The notes: generated by a model from the sequence alone, not told the origin. A stretch of DNA of 23,848 nucleotides from Priapulus caudatus (GCF_000485595.1 NW_014579185.1:1-23848), one strand, 5' to 3'; positions 1 through 10,045 are shown, numbered from the stretch's first letter. A program made the numbers and translations.

Positions 1-155
1 ATGTAAATTGCCTGCTTACAATATATATATATATATATGTATATGCTATCAACTATTCCTTTACACAGATAGTTGTGTACATATAGATATCCCAGTGTAA
101 TGTTTCAAAATTTCATGAATGAAGTCTAAATTATAATATTATTTTACCTCTACAG

Positions 156-236
156 CCTTCAGAAACAGATGAAAGTGATGAAGATCTTGATAACACATCT
201 GCAGCGAATCAACATTCATCACCTATGCATGAGCAG
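156..236 (+). CDS. possible upstream exon, acidic serine-rich linker
   Basis: An 81-base stretch lies between a pyrimidine-rich acceptor ending in tacag and a caggta donor. It reads 27 open codons in phase 0, rich in Ser, Asp and Glu (PSETDESDEDLD at its start). One of the other two frames is closed. It could be the low-complexity linker before the kinase domain. It ends in phase 0, while the next recognised exon at 1974 needs one extra base, so at least one exon in between is missing or this exon belongs elsewhere. No homology is recognised. Confidence 0.5.
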
Positions 237-254
237 GTACCAGAATTTATGCTC

Positions 255-564
255 ATTATAGCATATNTTGCCCTAAAATGAATATTGTTCGGTTAAATAG
301 CATTTAGGTATAAATATATCAGCACATTTGTAATTAGCCCTCGGTCTGTAACGTGCAAAATAAATTGTCAAATAAGCAACTATTTTGGGGTGGCAGCACG
401 GTCGCGGGTGTCATGGCGCCGTTCAAATTTCGTTGCGTTGATGTGTAAATAATTATAACAATTAAATTAGGTATCTGGTAACAAATACGTGTGGGTATAG
501 ACGATTTGTTTTACAGTAAGTACAGTTGTATACAGTAAAATCCTAGAGGCTACTGTCCCTTTAA
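255..564 (+). repeat. dispersed repeat R1, copy a
   Basis: This sequence, from about ttgccctaaaatgaa to ctctaggattttactg-type ends, recurs inverted at 11948-12287 and, with many indels, at 4402-4759. Shared blocks include agcatttaggta, ggtatctggtaac, gtacagttgtat and cagtaaaatcctagag. It is a non-coding MITE-like family. One undetermined base (N, 267) lies at its left edge. Confidence 0.75.
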
Positions 565-943
565 ACAATGGCTCTAGCACCCATCATCACCCATCCATCC
601 ATCAACAATGGTGAAAGAACCTTGAAATTTTGTGCAGTAGGTATCTATAGCTACCTACGGTGTAAGGTTATGTGTTCTTTATACTATATATGTACATACA
701 TAACATAATGTGCAGCTGTTTTCTGATTCAACAAATTTCTTTAAATTAACCAGAGAATTAAATGATGACACAAATCTCAATTGCTTCATGTAGGTACAGA
801 AAACGTATTTTGTGGATTCATTAGATGACAGGCAGGCTTTGCACATGCAAATATTTAAGGACATATTCTACTAAATTATACATATTATAAGATTTTTCAC
901 ATAATTATAAAATTTGCAGCAATCTTTTATACTGTACCTGCCA

Positions 944-1799
944 TACAGTAAAAACCTGCATATAAGAACCTAGATTTTAAGAACCTGTTAGGCAAAAATT
1001 TCCCATTTAGACCTCTTTACATAAGAACCTGTTTTAGGCTAAGTGTTTAAAGTAGGTTCTTAATTTTCCATGCAGATGAAGACTGCATGGTAAAGAAACA
1101 GGTAAAATAAATGAAAGTGTCAATGACACTGTAGCTCACCACAATGAAAGTTTCAATGACACTGTAGCTCACCACAAAAAAGGACACAAATGAGTGAGTA
1201 AGAAGAAGTCATACCCGCTTTGTAGCGATGGCGTTCGAAATAAATAGGTTATGCTGCGTTCCGACATGTTTTGTAAATCTTTACTCTAATATAGACGTTT
1301 TATCGGTAGAGTGGAGAGGAAATACCAATTTTGCATTAAAGATATTGTCAATGAAATCTCGTAAAACGAACCAGACGAGTGTGACACCACAGACTGTTTG
1401 TGTCTATATAATTTGCTATATAATTGCCAAACCCTACCTAATTTGCATAATCTTTTTAAAAATATCAAAACCCCTAGCCCTTATTCATTCCCATACCAAA
1501 AATGAGCAAAATCCGTTGAACCTGAACTGACTAATGGCAATTCCCGTTTTTGTCAAAAAATCGCCGTGGCTCGAAAGTACGCCGACTGGCGTGCTCCAAA
1601 ATAGGACGTTTAATATGGGAGCATAGCAGTAACAACTACACCCAATTTCAAACATGTGGGTCAAACGGTTCTTGAGTTATCGTTGACCGACGGACAGACG
1701 GACGGACGTACGACGGACGACAACCCATGGCAATAGCTCAGCTTGACGATGTCAAGGTGAGCTAAAAATCTAGGTTCTTATACGTGGGTTTTTACTGTA
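944..1799. mobile_element. Tc1/mariner-like MITE, TA target duplication
   Basis: Terminal inverted repeats starting CAGTAAAAACC and continuing TATAAGAACCTAGATTTT lie at 946-980 and 1763-1797. They are flanked by TA on both sides, the target site of Tc1/mariner elements. The element is 852 bp with no transposase frame; the 100-codon frame at 1228 is unlike any protein I know. Inside are a 33-bp tandem duplication (1110-1175) and a GACGGACA-type short repeat (1686-1720). Confidence 0.8.
1110..1175. repeat. 33-bp tandem duplication inside MITE
   Basis: Two near-identical 33-base units, beginning AATGAAAGTGTCAATGACAC, stand head to tail, with one clear substitution between them. Confidence 0.85.
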
Positions 1800-1973
1800 T
1801 TGGATGTTCATTACTTTTTTGCCAGCATTCTCCATTTGTTATAGCAACCCTTAATGTGCCTTACCTATCAGTCCAAGGTGTGACATTATAGTTTACAATA
1901 TTATTGCTTCTCAAATATTATAGTTGCCCTTAAAATCTTTATAATTTATCATTTCGGAACTATACTGTTCTAG

Positions 1974-2161
1974 TGCTGGAGGGACATGTTACGTCTTTTG
2001 TTAATGTGGATAACAAATGGTCGTGGTTGCCACCACAACCTACAAGCAAAAGGCACATGGCTGTGGCTGATCCTGGTGGACACAGGACTGCCTACAAAGC
2101 AGAATGCCTGTGGGCCGACCAAGGAGCAGGTGTTTCCCCTGGCCACCCGTATGTGTTCAAG
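1974..2161 (+). CDS. alpha-kinase exon: N-lobe with ATP-contact lysine
   Basis: The exon runs from a ttctag acceptor to a gtatat donor. It encodes LEGHVTSFVNVDNKW, then ADPGGHRTAYKAE and HPYVFK. The GGHRTAY segment corresponds to the family's glycine/arginine N-lobe strand, and the final lysine of YVFK aligns with the ATP-contacting lysine. It starts with two bases of a split codon and ends in phase 0. A second, frameshifted copy lies at 6438-6636. Confidence 0.85.
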
Positions 2162-5100
2162 GTATATTGAGCTTTTAAATTTTAACTCTTTATCTTTTTC
2201 AAAAGTAGTCATTATATTTTTGCTGCTCTAGCTGGCCACTGCTTCATGGTTTTAGCATTTGCTAACATGAGCTATATATAGCTGTACCGATTGTCTTACA
2301 TATGCTTCCACTGTTGTCAGGTTTAATTGTACCATAAAGCGCATCTTCCTTGCAGATTCTCCTAACAGAGGTAGTAAAAGAATACACATCAATGCAAGAA
2401 GCAATTCTTGGAGTAGTTAACAACCCAGATGTAAGCTATTACATTTTGACCACCAATAAAAACAAAGTTATCTTACATTAATTGCTGTTATTAGTGAGTA
2501 ATTGCTTTACATTAACTCCACCATAACGGGTGATTCTCCATTAGGAGTGTTCCCAACTTTAATGTCATTAATGGTTAGGGTTAGGATTATCTATCATTAA
2601 TCATTAATCATTAAAGGCTCACAATGCGCATCCAAACACTAATTTCTCCAGTACTAGACTAGCAAATACTTCGTGTCATGCATAATCACACTACCAATTA
2701 TGACAAAATAAACTCTAGTTGCTCCCATTTCACTGCGCGTTTGCTTAAAACCCACAAGAAAGATACTGTTTGCAACTCGCTGTTCAAACATGGCATCACA
2801 GACAGGCATTATGCATATCTAATCTCATGTGGTACAAAAAATACGCAACTTCCATTTTTAACAACTTTTTTACAATCGTGGAACATGTTGTTACAGATTC
2901 AATAATTTGCAAATATTTTTTTTAATAGAATTAGATCTTATAAATTGAAAACAATAAAATAAATCTAATTGTGCACTTGTGTTATTACTTATATCCTTAG
3001 TTGTGTCTGGTGGCTCACCAGCAAAAATTATAAATGCAAACGTTTAGTAACTGATGCTAATGTGCTGCTTAATCTTCAGCGTTTCCCCTGCATTGACACG
3101 GGCGAGGCGGGCCGCCACGCGGAAATTTGTCCAAAAAGCCTCCTCGCTGACGAAATTAGTGTTACTACAATCAAGACGCACATACAGTGTTATAAATATC
3201 CGTTCAGAATAGCTCAGAATGCACCGAATTGCATTTTTTTCAAAAATTGGACCACCTAGCTGGGCGAGTGCCTTTGGCGTTCGCTTTGCTGGGACACTGA
3301 ACAAGAAATCAATAAAAATACAATTTACCGCCTCGCAGACCTTTTTGGCCAGGGGAAACACTGATCCATATTACATATTAACGAAGAGTCCATTTTTAGC
3401 TGTTTTAATGATTATCATCACAAGTGTGGATTTGGTTACAATATTAGTTGTGAAGCTACTGTCAGGAAATGGCAATCAATTTCACCATCGCCTTAAGGTA
3501 GGGGCACACGAGCGATTTTTATCGCCCGATCGCCGCGAATTTTAAAATCGCTAGAAAAATTCGCCTGTGTGCCCGTTCACGTCGACGCCGATTTTAATCG
3601 CCCGTACGAATCGCCCGTATCCAAAATGTTAGATATTTTCGGGCGATTATTTACGCCCGCGATTATTTACTGGCAAATTCGCTCGTGTGCCCGTGTTCGG
3701 CGTATTTTGTCGCCCGATCGATTTTTCTAAACCAATCGGACGTGTTGTTGATATCATGTGATGCATCATGTGATCATGTGATTCCGTCGAGTGGCGTACG
3801 CCTACGCTCTCAAATTCGCTACGTGTGCCCCTTCGTGATCGGGCGATTAAATTCGCTACGTGTGCCCCTTCGTGATCGGGCGATTAAATTCGCTAGCGAT
3901 TTTAATCGCTAGCACCAAACTTACGCATTACCAAACTTCAACTGTGTTTCATGGAATTATTAATTTAGGGATTTTGATTTTCAGTGGGTCTGAGTGTGTT
4001 ACTGAAAATGGGGTGTGTTCACCAGTTGCCACCTGTTCAATATGATGGTAAGTATAAAAATAAGGTATAAAAGAACCTGCACTTTTAAGCACTAGACACT
4101 AAATAGTTGGCCAAGCTTAAAGGGAGAGTTTACTCTAGGTTCTAAAATTATTTTCAGCCAATTTAGGTTATAATTACACTACATAAAAAGTTTCATGGTT
4201 CAATCACCATTAGAAATATTATTAAAAAATGTTTAAAAACTAACGACTACCATTTGATTACAACGACGGTGGCGCCACTCAAAGCGCACGATCTGATAAG
4301 TTGCGCAAAACCACTTTCCAGCCAAGGGCTACAGACCGAGGGTGTTTCTTATTTATTCATTTAAAAGCAAAAGGATTGTAATATCTTGGTAATATCTTAT
4401 AAACGACATATAGTTTCAGTTATAATATGGATACATTGCCACAAACATGAATATTCGGTTCCCGACCTCTTAAAATAGCATTTAGGTCGAAATATACAGC
4501 ACATTTGTCATCATAGTCACCTCGTCTTAACGTGCAAACTAAATTGTCAAATAAGCAACTTATTTTGGGGCGCACGGCACGGCGCCGGGTGTCATGGCCG
4601 CCGCCTGCAAAATTCCGTTGCGCTTGATCGGAAATTCAATCAAACAATAAATTAGCGGATCTGGTAACAAACTACGTGTGGCGTATAGACCGATTTGTTT
4701 TACAGTAAGTACACGTTGTATTACAGTAAAACTCCTAGAGGCAACTGGTCCCTCTTAAACAATGGCTCCTAGCACCCCTCAGTCACCTCCATCCCCTCCC
4801 CATCCACAATAGGTGACACACGAACCTTGAGAAACTTTTAGTGGACGGCAGTAGGTCTCTATACTAGCACCCTACGTGTAAGGTTATCTGTGTACCTTTT
4901 ATACTATATTTACTAGATACTATCTACATAACATAACAATGTGCAGGACCCCACATGTTGTTCGATTCAACCAACTTTCTTTTAAATAACCAGAGAAATT
5001 AAATCGAGGACACAAATCTCCACTTATTTGCCTATCAGCTGGTAACCCGACACAACGTATTTTGTGCGCGCCATACTACAGTTAGATGCACAGGCAGCTT

Positions 5101-8100
5101 GGCAACCCACTGCAAATCTTTAAGGACATATTCTACTAATTCAATACCTTATTACTTAGTAACAGATTCTTTCACATAATTAATACAACCTAGCGCAGCC
5201 ACATCTATTTGATACTGTACGCTGCATACAGTTTCAACACACCTGCCACTAAAGAACGCTAAGATCTTTAAAGAAGCCCATGTATTCGCCCAAAAAAATC
5301 GGACCACACCATTTAGCACGCTCTTTACATAAGAACCTGTTTGTAGGCCGCTAAGGTGTTTTAAAGTACCCGCGTTCTTAATTTTCCCATTGGCACGATG
5401 AAGACTGGCATGGGTCCCACAGAACACAGAACGTAAAACCAATGCAAAGCGGCATCATGGCACTGCGATAAGCTCCACAAACAAATGAAAGTATCCACAT
5501 TAGAAAACATGTAGGCTACAACCCCCACAAAAAAGGAACAGCCAAACGAGTGAGACAGTAAGAAGTACAGTCATACCACGCCATAATCATCCGACTAGCG
5601 TAGGCGTTCGCGAGAAATAAAACTGGTCTAATCCCTGCCGTTCGCGACACATTTGCATAAATCTTTACTCTAATATAGACGTTTATCGGTTAGACGCGCG
5701 AAGAGGAAATCACCACCTCTTAGCATTGAAGAATCATTAGCTCAATAAGATCTCGATAAACCCGAACCCAGACGAGTCGTGCCCAACGCAACAGACTGTG
5801 TAGTGATCAACACTAACCATTTGCCTACTATAATTTGGACCAAACCTACATAATTAGACAATACACCTTATTAAAATAATCAAAACCCCACCTAGCGCCC
5901 TTATTCACTGACGTCGCAATACCAAAAAAATACGAGAAACCCACACACATCCGCTTGACACTCGGAACTAGAATTACAATGGACAAGTCCCAAAACACTT
6001 TTTCGAACACAAAATCGACCGTGGCTCAGAAAGTAAGACGCGACTGCGCAGACGTGCTCCAAAAGAGCACGTCATTTAATATGGGCACCTAGCAGTAACA
6101 ACTACACCCAATTTCAAAACATGTGGGTCAAACGGTCCTTGAGTATCGTTGACCGACGGACAGACGGACGGCCTACGACCGGACGACAACCCATGGCAAT
6201 AGCCAGACTTGACGATGTCAAGGTGAGCTAAAATCTAGTTCTACTGGGTTTTTACTGTATGGGAATGTTACATTACTTTTTTTGCGTCGCATTCTCCATT
6301 TGTTATAGCAACCGCTTAATGCTGCCTACCTATCAGTGCAAGTGTGACATTATAGTTTACCATATTATTGCTTCTCAAATATTAAGTTGCCCTTAAAATC
6401 TTATAATTATCATTTCGGAAGCTAATACTGTTCTTAGTGGCTGGAGGGACATGTTACGTCTTTTGTTAATGTGGATAAAAATGGTCGTGGTTTGCCACCA
6501 ACAACCTACAAGGAGAGGGGTGCACAACACTTGCTGTGGCTGCTCTGGTGGACACAGGACGGCCTACAAAGCAGAATGCCGGTGGGCCGACCAAGGAGGC
6601 CGGTTGTGTTCCCCTGGCCACCCGTATGTGTTCAAGGTAATTGAGCTTTAATTTTTAACGCTACTTTTTCAAAGTAGCATTAATATTTTGCTGCCTAGCT
6701 GGCCACGCTTCATGGTTTTAGCATTTGCTAACAGAGCTATATATCCTGTAACCGATTGCTTCATAGCTTCCCACTTTTGTCAGGTTTACATTGTCACCAT
6801 AACGCCGCAATCTTCCTTGCAGATTCTCCTACAGAGGTAGTAAAAGAATACACCAGTCCATGCGACGAAGCAATTCCTTGGAGTAAGTTACAACCCAGAT
6901 GTACAGCGATTACATTTGACGCACCATAAAACCCAAAGTATCTTTACATCATTGCTGTTATAGTGAGTGAATTGCCTTACATTAACCTCCACCATAACGG
7001 TGATTCTCCATTCAGGAGTGTTCCCAACGTAATGTCATTAATGGTTAGGTGTTAAGGAGTTATCTATCATTAAGCATTTAATCATTCAAGCCACAATGCG
7101 CAATCAAAGCACTAATTTCTCCAGTACTAGACTAGCAAATACTCGTGTCATGCATAATCCACACTAACAATTAGGACAAAAAAACTCTAGTTTGCTCCCC
7201 ATTCACTCGCGCGTTGGCTTTAAAACCCACAAAGAAACGAGGTGCGCAAACTGCTTCTGGCGCAAACGCCGACTGTTTTGCCAAACAAATACCCGGACAG
7301 TGGTGACGTGACGTCACATGGTTTTATCCTTGGGCTGCGCCCCGTACCGCTTGTACCGGCCGCACCGCGGCACGGTTGCTTGCGGATTGGGGAAACTGTC
7401 AACAACATTGGAGGTATTTTCAATAATACTTTTATAAGACAACACGCAGTGAAATGGGAGGAACTAGTTTATTTTGCCATAAGGTAGTGTGATTATGCAT
7501 GACACAAAGTATTTGCTAGTCTAGTACTGGAGAAATTAGCGTTTGGATGCGCATTGTGAGCCTTTAATCATTAATGATATCAAAGTTGGGAACACTCCTA
7601 ATGGAGCGTATATATAGCCACCATAACTGTAATCATAACCATCGAGTAGCACGCTGCGTAGCTAGGCTTATGCAGAAAAGCATTTATTGTATTACATTTC
7701 CGCATATCATAGTAATTATTCATATGCTACATTAGTCATTATTTACAAAACTGATACATGTAAATTAATTAATTAATTTTTACAGGTTGATAGGATGGCG
7801 CAGGAAATGAATCGAAAGGTAAATATGCTGTATGCATCTTCTATAGACTATGCCATTCTAGTTTCCATGGGTGTACCTTTGTGTGGCACTAGTCAACATA
7901 AGAATAGTTTATTTCTGGAGAATAGGTTTAGAGTTCAACAACAAAACTGTCTTCAACTGATAAACATAACATTTTTACTCTTAACATTAATATTTCTAAG
8001 ACAAGCATCTGCAGAAACATGAAGAAATATGAATCTGCTATAAAATAAGTCTGCACACACTTGAATAATGCATCTTAAATGCATGCCTATAACAACATGC

Positions 8101-9827
8101 CTGTTATTCATTTTTATTTACCAGGCTGTACAAGGGCAAGTAGTGTCACAGCAATTGTGTTCTTTGTTTTCCAACAAACTGCCAGCTGCTTTTGAGGAGA
8201 AACCAGTGTAAGTCCCTTTGAAAACATTGAAGCCTGTCATTTACACACATATGACATAACCTACATTTAATTTAGTTTACTTTGTTAAATGCCACAAGAC
8301 ACATCTATTATAACAATGCAATTGTCACATCTTTAGTTGAAATTTCTTTCTGTTCATATAGGGTATCACGCCTCATCTGTTTGTTGGTAGCAGTGGAAAG
8401 TCGGCGATAGTCGAGCCATTCTTGGAGGGAAAGTTTGTTAAATATATAGGGAATGAGATGCTTCAGGTAGAGGACGATGATGACGAAAACAGTATGCTAC
8501 ATGCTGTTTTAGCGCTAGCCCATTACGCGCATGATTTGACAAAGGGCAAATTAATATTGACAGATCTCCAAGGTACAGTACAGAAGTCGATCATCGTTAT
8601 GCAACCCTAAAACCTCAAGATTATTAGATGCCAATATACGCACTGCCAAATCTGTATTACGTTTTTAAAAATCACTAAAATCAATTGCTACTCAATTTAA
8701 CCATATTTTCACCTCAACTTTAATTACAACACTGCAACACATGCTTTTTATGTATTAAAAACATCACAAAATGCTGACATTGTATTGTACATTAATTAGC
8801 AGTAATGGTAAGTTTAGAAGAAATAATCATGCCAGACAGTATTTATAACATCCAATGCTTAGTAATATAATTTAATGAATGTAATCCCTTTTGGTATAGG
8901 AGTTGGCAAATTGCTGACGGACATTGAAATTGCAACGGATGAGATGGTTGGTGAAGATGGAAGCCTGTAAGTACAAACCGAGTACAATCACAAGCTGGAT
9001 ATTGATTATGTATCTTATTCCCTGCAAGAAAAAATTCGAAATGATTCTGGAAGACAATGACCTCTAATCTCCCTCAAACAGGGAATACATGAGTGCCATA
9101 CATCCCCTTGAAAAACCATATTCATGCCGTTTGTTTCTATTATAAGAAAGCAACCATGATTCGATATGTCTATACTATTTTTTATCAGTAAATATTATAC
9201 ATGCCAAAAACACATGGAATTTCATCTATGTGCGACTTATTCCCCCAACAGGCTCTTTGCTGCAGGAAACTGCTCAAAGGTTGCAATTGCAAACTTCGAA
9301 ATGACGCACAAGTGCAATGAAATTTGTACTGAAATTGGTTTAAAAGGTAAAGTCACAAAATAAAACTAGCTTGTGTAATTCTAATGTGCTGCCAAGTATA
9401 CATACTTGGAGAGCAATTAACTGTGCATATATAGTATATAAGTATTAGTGTGGATAAAACCTATAGCTAATAACTTTTGAAGAAACTTTATGAGATTATG
9501 TGAGAATATATGTGACAAGTCAGCAAAATTTATTAAACAAGAATTGAATTCATATAAAGGGTTTTTCATTTGAATTTTAAAAAAAACATTTTTTTCCTCA
9601 TACTCGTTACAGTGGTTAATATTAGCTAATTAAGAAACGGATTTTATTTCTTTCAAAACGTTGGTCATGACATCACATAATAGGTTTCTTATTTGGCAAC
9701 CTAGATCATTATGTAATAACGTTGATGCTAGTATGCCATTATTCATGTATTCATACAAAGTACTTCCTCGGCAGGGATGATGTGCAAGCCCCAGAGTGAA
9801 ACAGATGTTGGAAATGTTGACAGTCAG
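1974..9827 (+). CDS. alpha-kinase family protein, split gene (overall model)
   Basis: This is an atypical Ser/Thr protein kinase of the alpha-kinase superfamily (eEF2K, TRPM6/7, Dictyostelium MHCK). Exons used: 1974-2161, 2356-2430, 7786-7818, 8125-8205 (or -8207), 8362-8572 (or from 8391), 8900-8966, 9252-9346 and 9775-9827, probably continuing into 10261-10560. Family landmarks appear in order: a GGHRTAYKAE N-lobe strand, lysine in YVFK (ATP contact), VEPFLEGKFVKY (hinge), histidine in LALAHYAHDLTKG, LTDLQG (catalytic Asp), LTDIEI (metal Asp), a glycine-containing AAGNCSKVAIANF loop and HKCNEIC. The two histidines and two cysteines match the family zinc site, so an active kinase is plausible. 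Nearly all junctions keep phase. Exon 1974 needs one carried base from an exon not found. The 4400-7240 stretch between the second and third exons repeats the first two and should be ignored in a gene model. Substrate unknown. Confidence 0.88.
2356..2430 (+). CDS. alpha-kinase exon: N-lobe helix
   Basis: This 75-base exon (25 codons, phase 0 at both ends) has a ccttgcag acceptor and a gtaagc donor. It begins ILLTEVVKEYTSMQEAI, which fits the helix after the ATP-contact lysine. A degraded duplicate is at 6823-6900. Confidence 0.82.
2536..2750. repeat. left arm of long-TIR MITE (copy 1)
   Basis: The arm starts CTCCATTAGGAGTGTTCCCA and is matched in inverted orientation by 7450-7606. Beyond about 2765 the sequence no longer follows the other copy of the element, so this arm is followed either by a different family member or by a misjoin. 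Confidence 0.75.
2766..3076. other. intron or misjoined sequence, no gene seen
   Basis: AT-rich DNA. The 75-codon and 96-codon frames here lack splice context and family resemblance. Whether this stretch belongs in the kinase intron is doubtful, because the noisy copy skips it. Confidence 0.4.
3077..3363. mobile_element. hAT-like MITE
   Basis: Ends are CAGCGTTTCCCCTG and, inverted, CAGTGTTTCCCCTGG, the CAGNGTTTCCC pattern typical of many hAT elements. Subterminal GC-rich blocks (gcgaggcggg and cctcgcag) also pair. Length is 287 bp. I do not see a clear 8-bp target duplication, and the open frames on both strands are shadows of the element. Confidence 0.6.
3493..3912. mobile_element. GGGGCACACG-ended MITE next to a TTAA
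   Basis: It begins TTAAGGTAGGGGCACACGAG and carries inverted partners of the form cgtgtgcccctt near its other end. Runs of CGATTTTTATCGCCCGATCG-like self-complementary sequence fill it. A TTAA at the left edge hints at a piggyBac-type target, but the right edge is rearranged by tandem duplication. Confidence 0.5.
3814..3887. repeat. 37-bp tandem duplication at a MITE end
   Basis: Two identical 37-base units beginning ATTCGCTACGTGTGCCCCTT, followed by the start of a third at 3888. This duplicates the element's terminal sequence. Confidence 0.85.
3985..4047 (+). other. weak exon candidate
   Basis: A 63-base stretch sits between a good acceptor (gattttgattttcag) and a good donor (gtaagt). One frame with two carried-in bases is open (GLSVLLKMGCVHQLPPVQYD). 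No family is recognised and no neighbouring exon fits with confidence. Confidence 0.25.
4112..4345 (-). repeat. possible divergent R1-related copy
   Basis: TTAAAGGGAGAGTTTACTCT near 4118 and ctacagaccgaggg near 4327 resemble the two ends of R1 in reverse order, with a ggcgccact and aagttgcgcaaa segment in between. Divergence is high, so the family link is tentative. Confidence 0.4.
4402..4759 (+). repeat. dispersed repeat R1, copy b (noisy)
   Basis: Same family as copies a and c, with extra single bases throughout. It marks the left end of the noisy duplicate; the join to the upstream contig probably happened inside this repeat. Confidence 0.7.
5229..6257. mobile_element. noisy copy of the Tc1/mariner-like MITE
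   Basis: Same element as 946-1797, between TA dinucleotides, 1029 bp against 852 bp. It belongs to the noisy duplicate and does not show a second insertion event. Confidence 0.75.
6438..6636 (+). pseudogene. frameshifted duplicate of the N-lobe kinase exon
   Basis: This corresponds to 1974-2161 but is 199 instead of 188 bases, with several indels that break the reading frame, for example in the stretch equivalent to ADPGGHRTAYK. The flanking splice sites are preserved (ttag acceptor, gtaatt donor). It is best read as a sequencing-error copy, not a true pseudo-exon. Confidence 0.75.
6823..6900 (+). pseudogene. frameshifted duplicate of the second kinase exon
   Basis: This corresponds to 2356-2430; 78 bases against 75, with internal single-base changes that break the frame. 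The ccttgcag acceptor is intact and the donor is altered to gtacag. Confidence 0.75.
7006..7606. mobile_element. long-TIR MITE, about 600 bp
   Basis: The left arm (7006 to about 7215, noisy) and right arm (about 7450-7606, clean) are inverted repeats of 150 bp or more ending in CTCCATTAGGAGTGTTCCCA. The unique centre is GC-rich and holds a perfect TGACGTCA palindrome near 7310. No transposase frame and no clear target-site duplication are seen; the superfamily is not assigned. Confidence 0.7.
7786..7818 (+). CDS. alpha-kinase microexon
   Basis: A 33-base exon, VDRMAQEMNRK, sits after a strong polypyrimidine tract (aattttta cag) and before a gtaaat donor. It is phase 0 at both ends. It continues the N-lobe helix that in this family carries the exchange of aliphatic and charged residues before the beta-strand leading to the hinge. 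It would be missed by gene finders with a minimum exon length. Confidence 0.75.
8125..8205 (+). CDS. alpha-kinase exon: N-lobe to hinge linker
   Basis: After ttattta ccag the exon reads AVQGQVVSQQLCSLFSNKLP and then AAFEEKP. Two donors overlap at cca-gt-gtaagt. Ending at 8205 (weak gtgtaa donor) keeps phase 0 with the acceptor at 8361. Ending at 8207 (strong gtaagt donor) leaves two bases, which fit only an acceptor at 8390. The first option restores a strand expected in the family; the second uses better splice sites. Confidence 0.72.
8362..8572 (+). CDS. alpha-kinase exon: hinge and catalytic core
   Basis: This is the most diagnostic exon. GITPHLFVGSSGKSAIVEP is followed by FLEGKFVKYIGN, which matches the family hinge signature. 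Then comes an acidic insert (QVEDDDDENS), a helix with LALAHYAHDLTKG, whose histidine corresponds to the first zinc ligand, and KLILTDLQG with the catalytic aspartate and following Gln. The donor is gtacag, leaving one base (phase 1). An alternative start at 8391 is possible. Confidence 0.88.
8900..8966 (+). CDS. alpha-kinase exon: metal-binding Asp
   Basis: The split glycine codon of the LQG-VG junction is completed here, then KLLTDIEIATDEMVGEDGSL. The aspartate in LTDIEI corresponds to the magnesium-binding Asp of the family TDPEI motif. The acceptor is tatag, the donor gtaagt, and it ends with two bases of a Leu codon that the next exon completes. Confidence 0.85.
9252..9346 (+). CDS. alpha-kinase exon: glycine loop and zinc site
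   Basis: LFAAGNCSKVAIANFEMT leads into HKCNEICTEIGLK. The H-x-C-x3-C pattern is the hallmark C-terminal zinc motif of alpha-kinases, and the preceding AAGN..KVAIANF corresponds to the family's glycine-rich loop (GNLG..AI..F). The acceptor is cccccaacag and the donor gtaaag. It enters with one base of a Leu codon and leaves one base. Confidence 0.88.
9360..9770 (+). other. kinase intron, nothing else seen
   Basis: AT-rich intron sequence without repeats or convincing frames. Confidence 0.6.
9775..9827 (+). CDS. post-kinase linker exon
   Basis: A 53-base exon after tcggcag, ending in cag|gtattt. With the carried G it reads GMMCKPQSETDVGNVDSQ and ends in phase 0. Polar and unstructured, it follows the zinc motif by a few residues, so it lies just outside the kinase fold. 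Without splicing the frame reads on for about 17 codons to a stop near 9882, giving a possible alternative end. Confidence 0.65.
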
Positions 9828-9999
9828 GTATTTCACTATTACTGTAGGCATTTATGCTTTTTTAATGAAAATATGATGTGACAGGCTATATATTTTAAAC
9901 TGTCTAGTGTCCAAGATGTATATAGTGACGAAATAACTACAGTTTATAACAACGAGATAAACATGCAAAATAGAAAATTATTGTTTTTAATGCATATAG

Positions 10000-10045
10000 G
10001 ATCATTAGAAGATGAATTGACATGGTTGCTATTATTCTTGTTCTG
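10000..10045 (+). other. cryptic exon candidate in the last kinase intron
   Basis: The 46-base segment has a gcatatag acceptor and a gtgagt donor. Spliced to the exon ending at 9827 it adds two codons and a stop, ending the protein directly after the kinase domain. Skipping it joins the SMC5-like exon in frame. It could be a poison or alternative terminal exon. Confidence 0.3.

Larger units (their letters stand above)
4400..7240 (+). other. noisy duplicate of 255-2765 (probable gap-fill artefact)
   Basis: Every landmark of the first 2.8 kb recurs in order: R1, the TA-flanked MITE, both kinase exons, their introns and the left MITE arm. Using catttagg (301 and 4479) and the aaaacccac block (2751 and 7226) as anchors, 2450 bp became 2747 bp, about 12% longer. 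The differences are scattered small insertions with fewer losses and substitutions. They hit exons, introns and transposons alike, which fits raw long-read error and not biological decay. Confidence 0.85.

Noticed and set aside
1228-1530. 100-codon frame inside the TA-flanked MITE
   Set aside because: No DDE transposase or DNA-binding motifs; the noisy copy does not keep it.
1986-2231. 81-codon frame overlapping the N-lobe exon
   Set aside because: It is a shifted frame of the kinase exon at 1974-2161, which has the family motifs.
6451-6651. A second, tandem alpha-kinase gene copy
   Set aside because: The whole surrounding 2.8 kb, including transposons and introns, is duplicated with insertion-type errors, so an assembly artefact explains it better.
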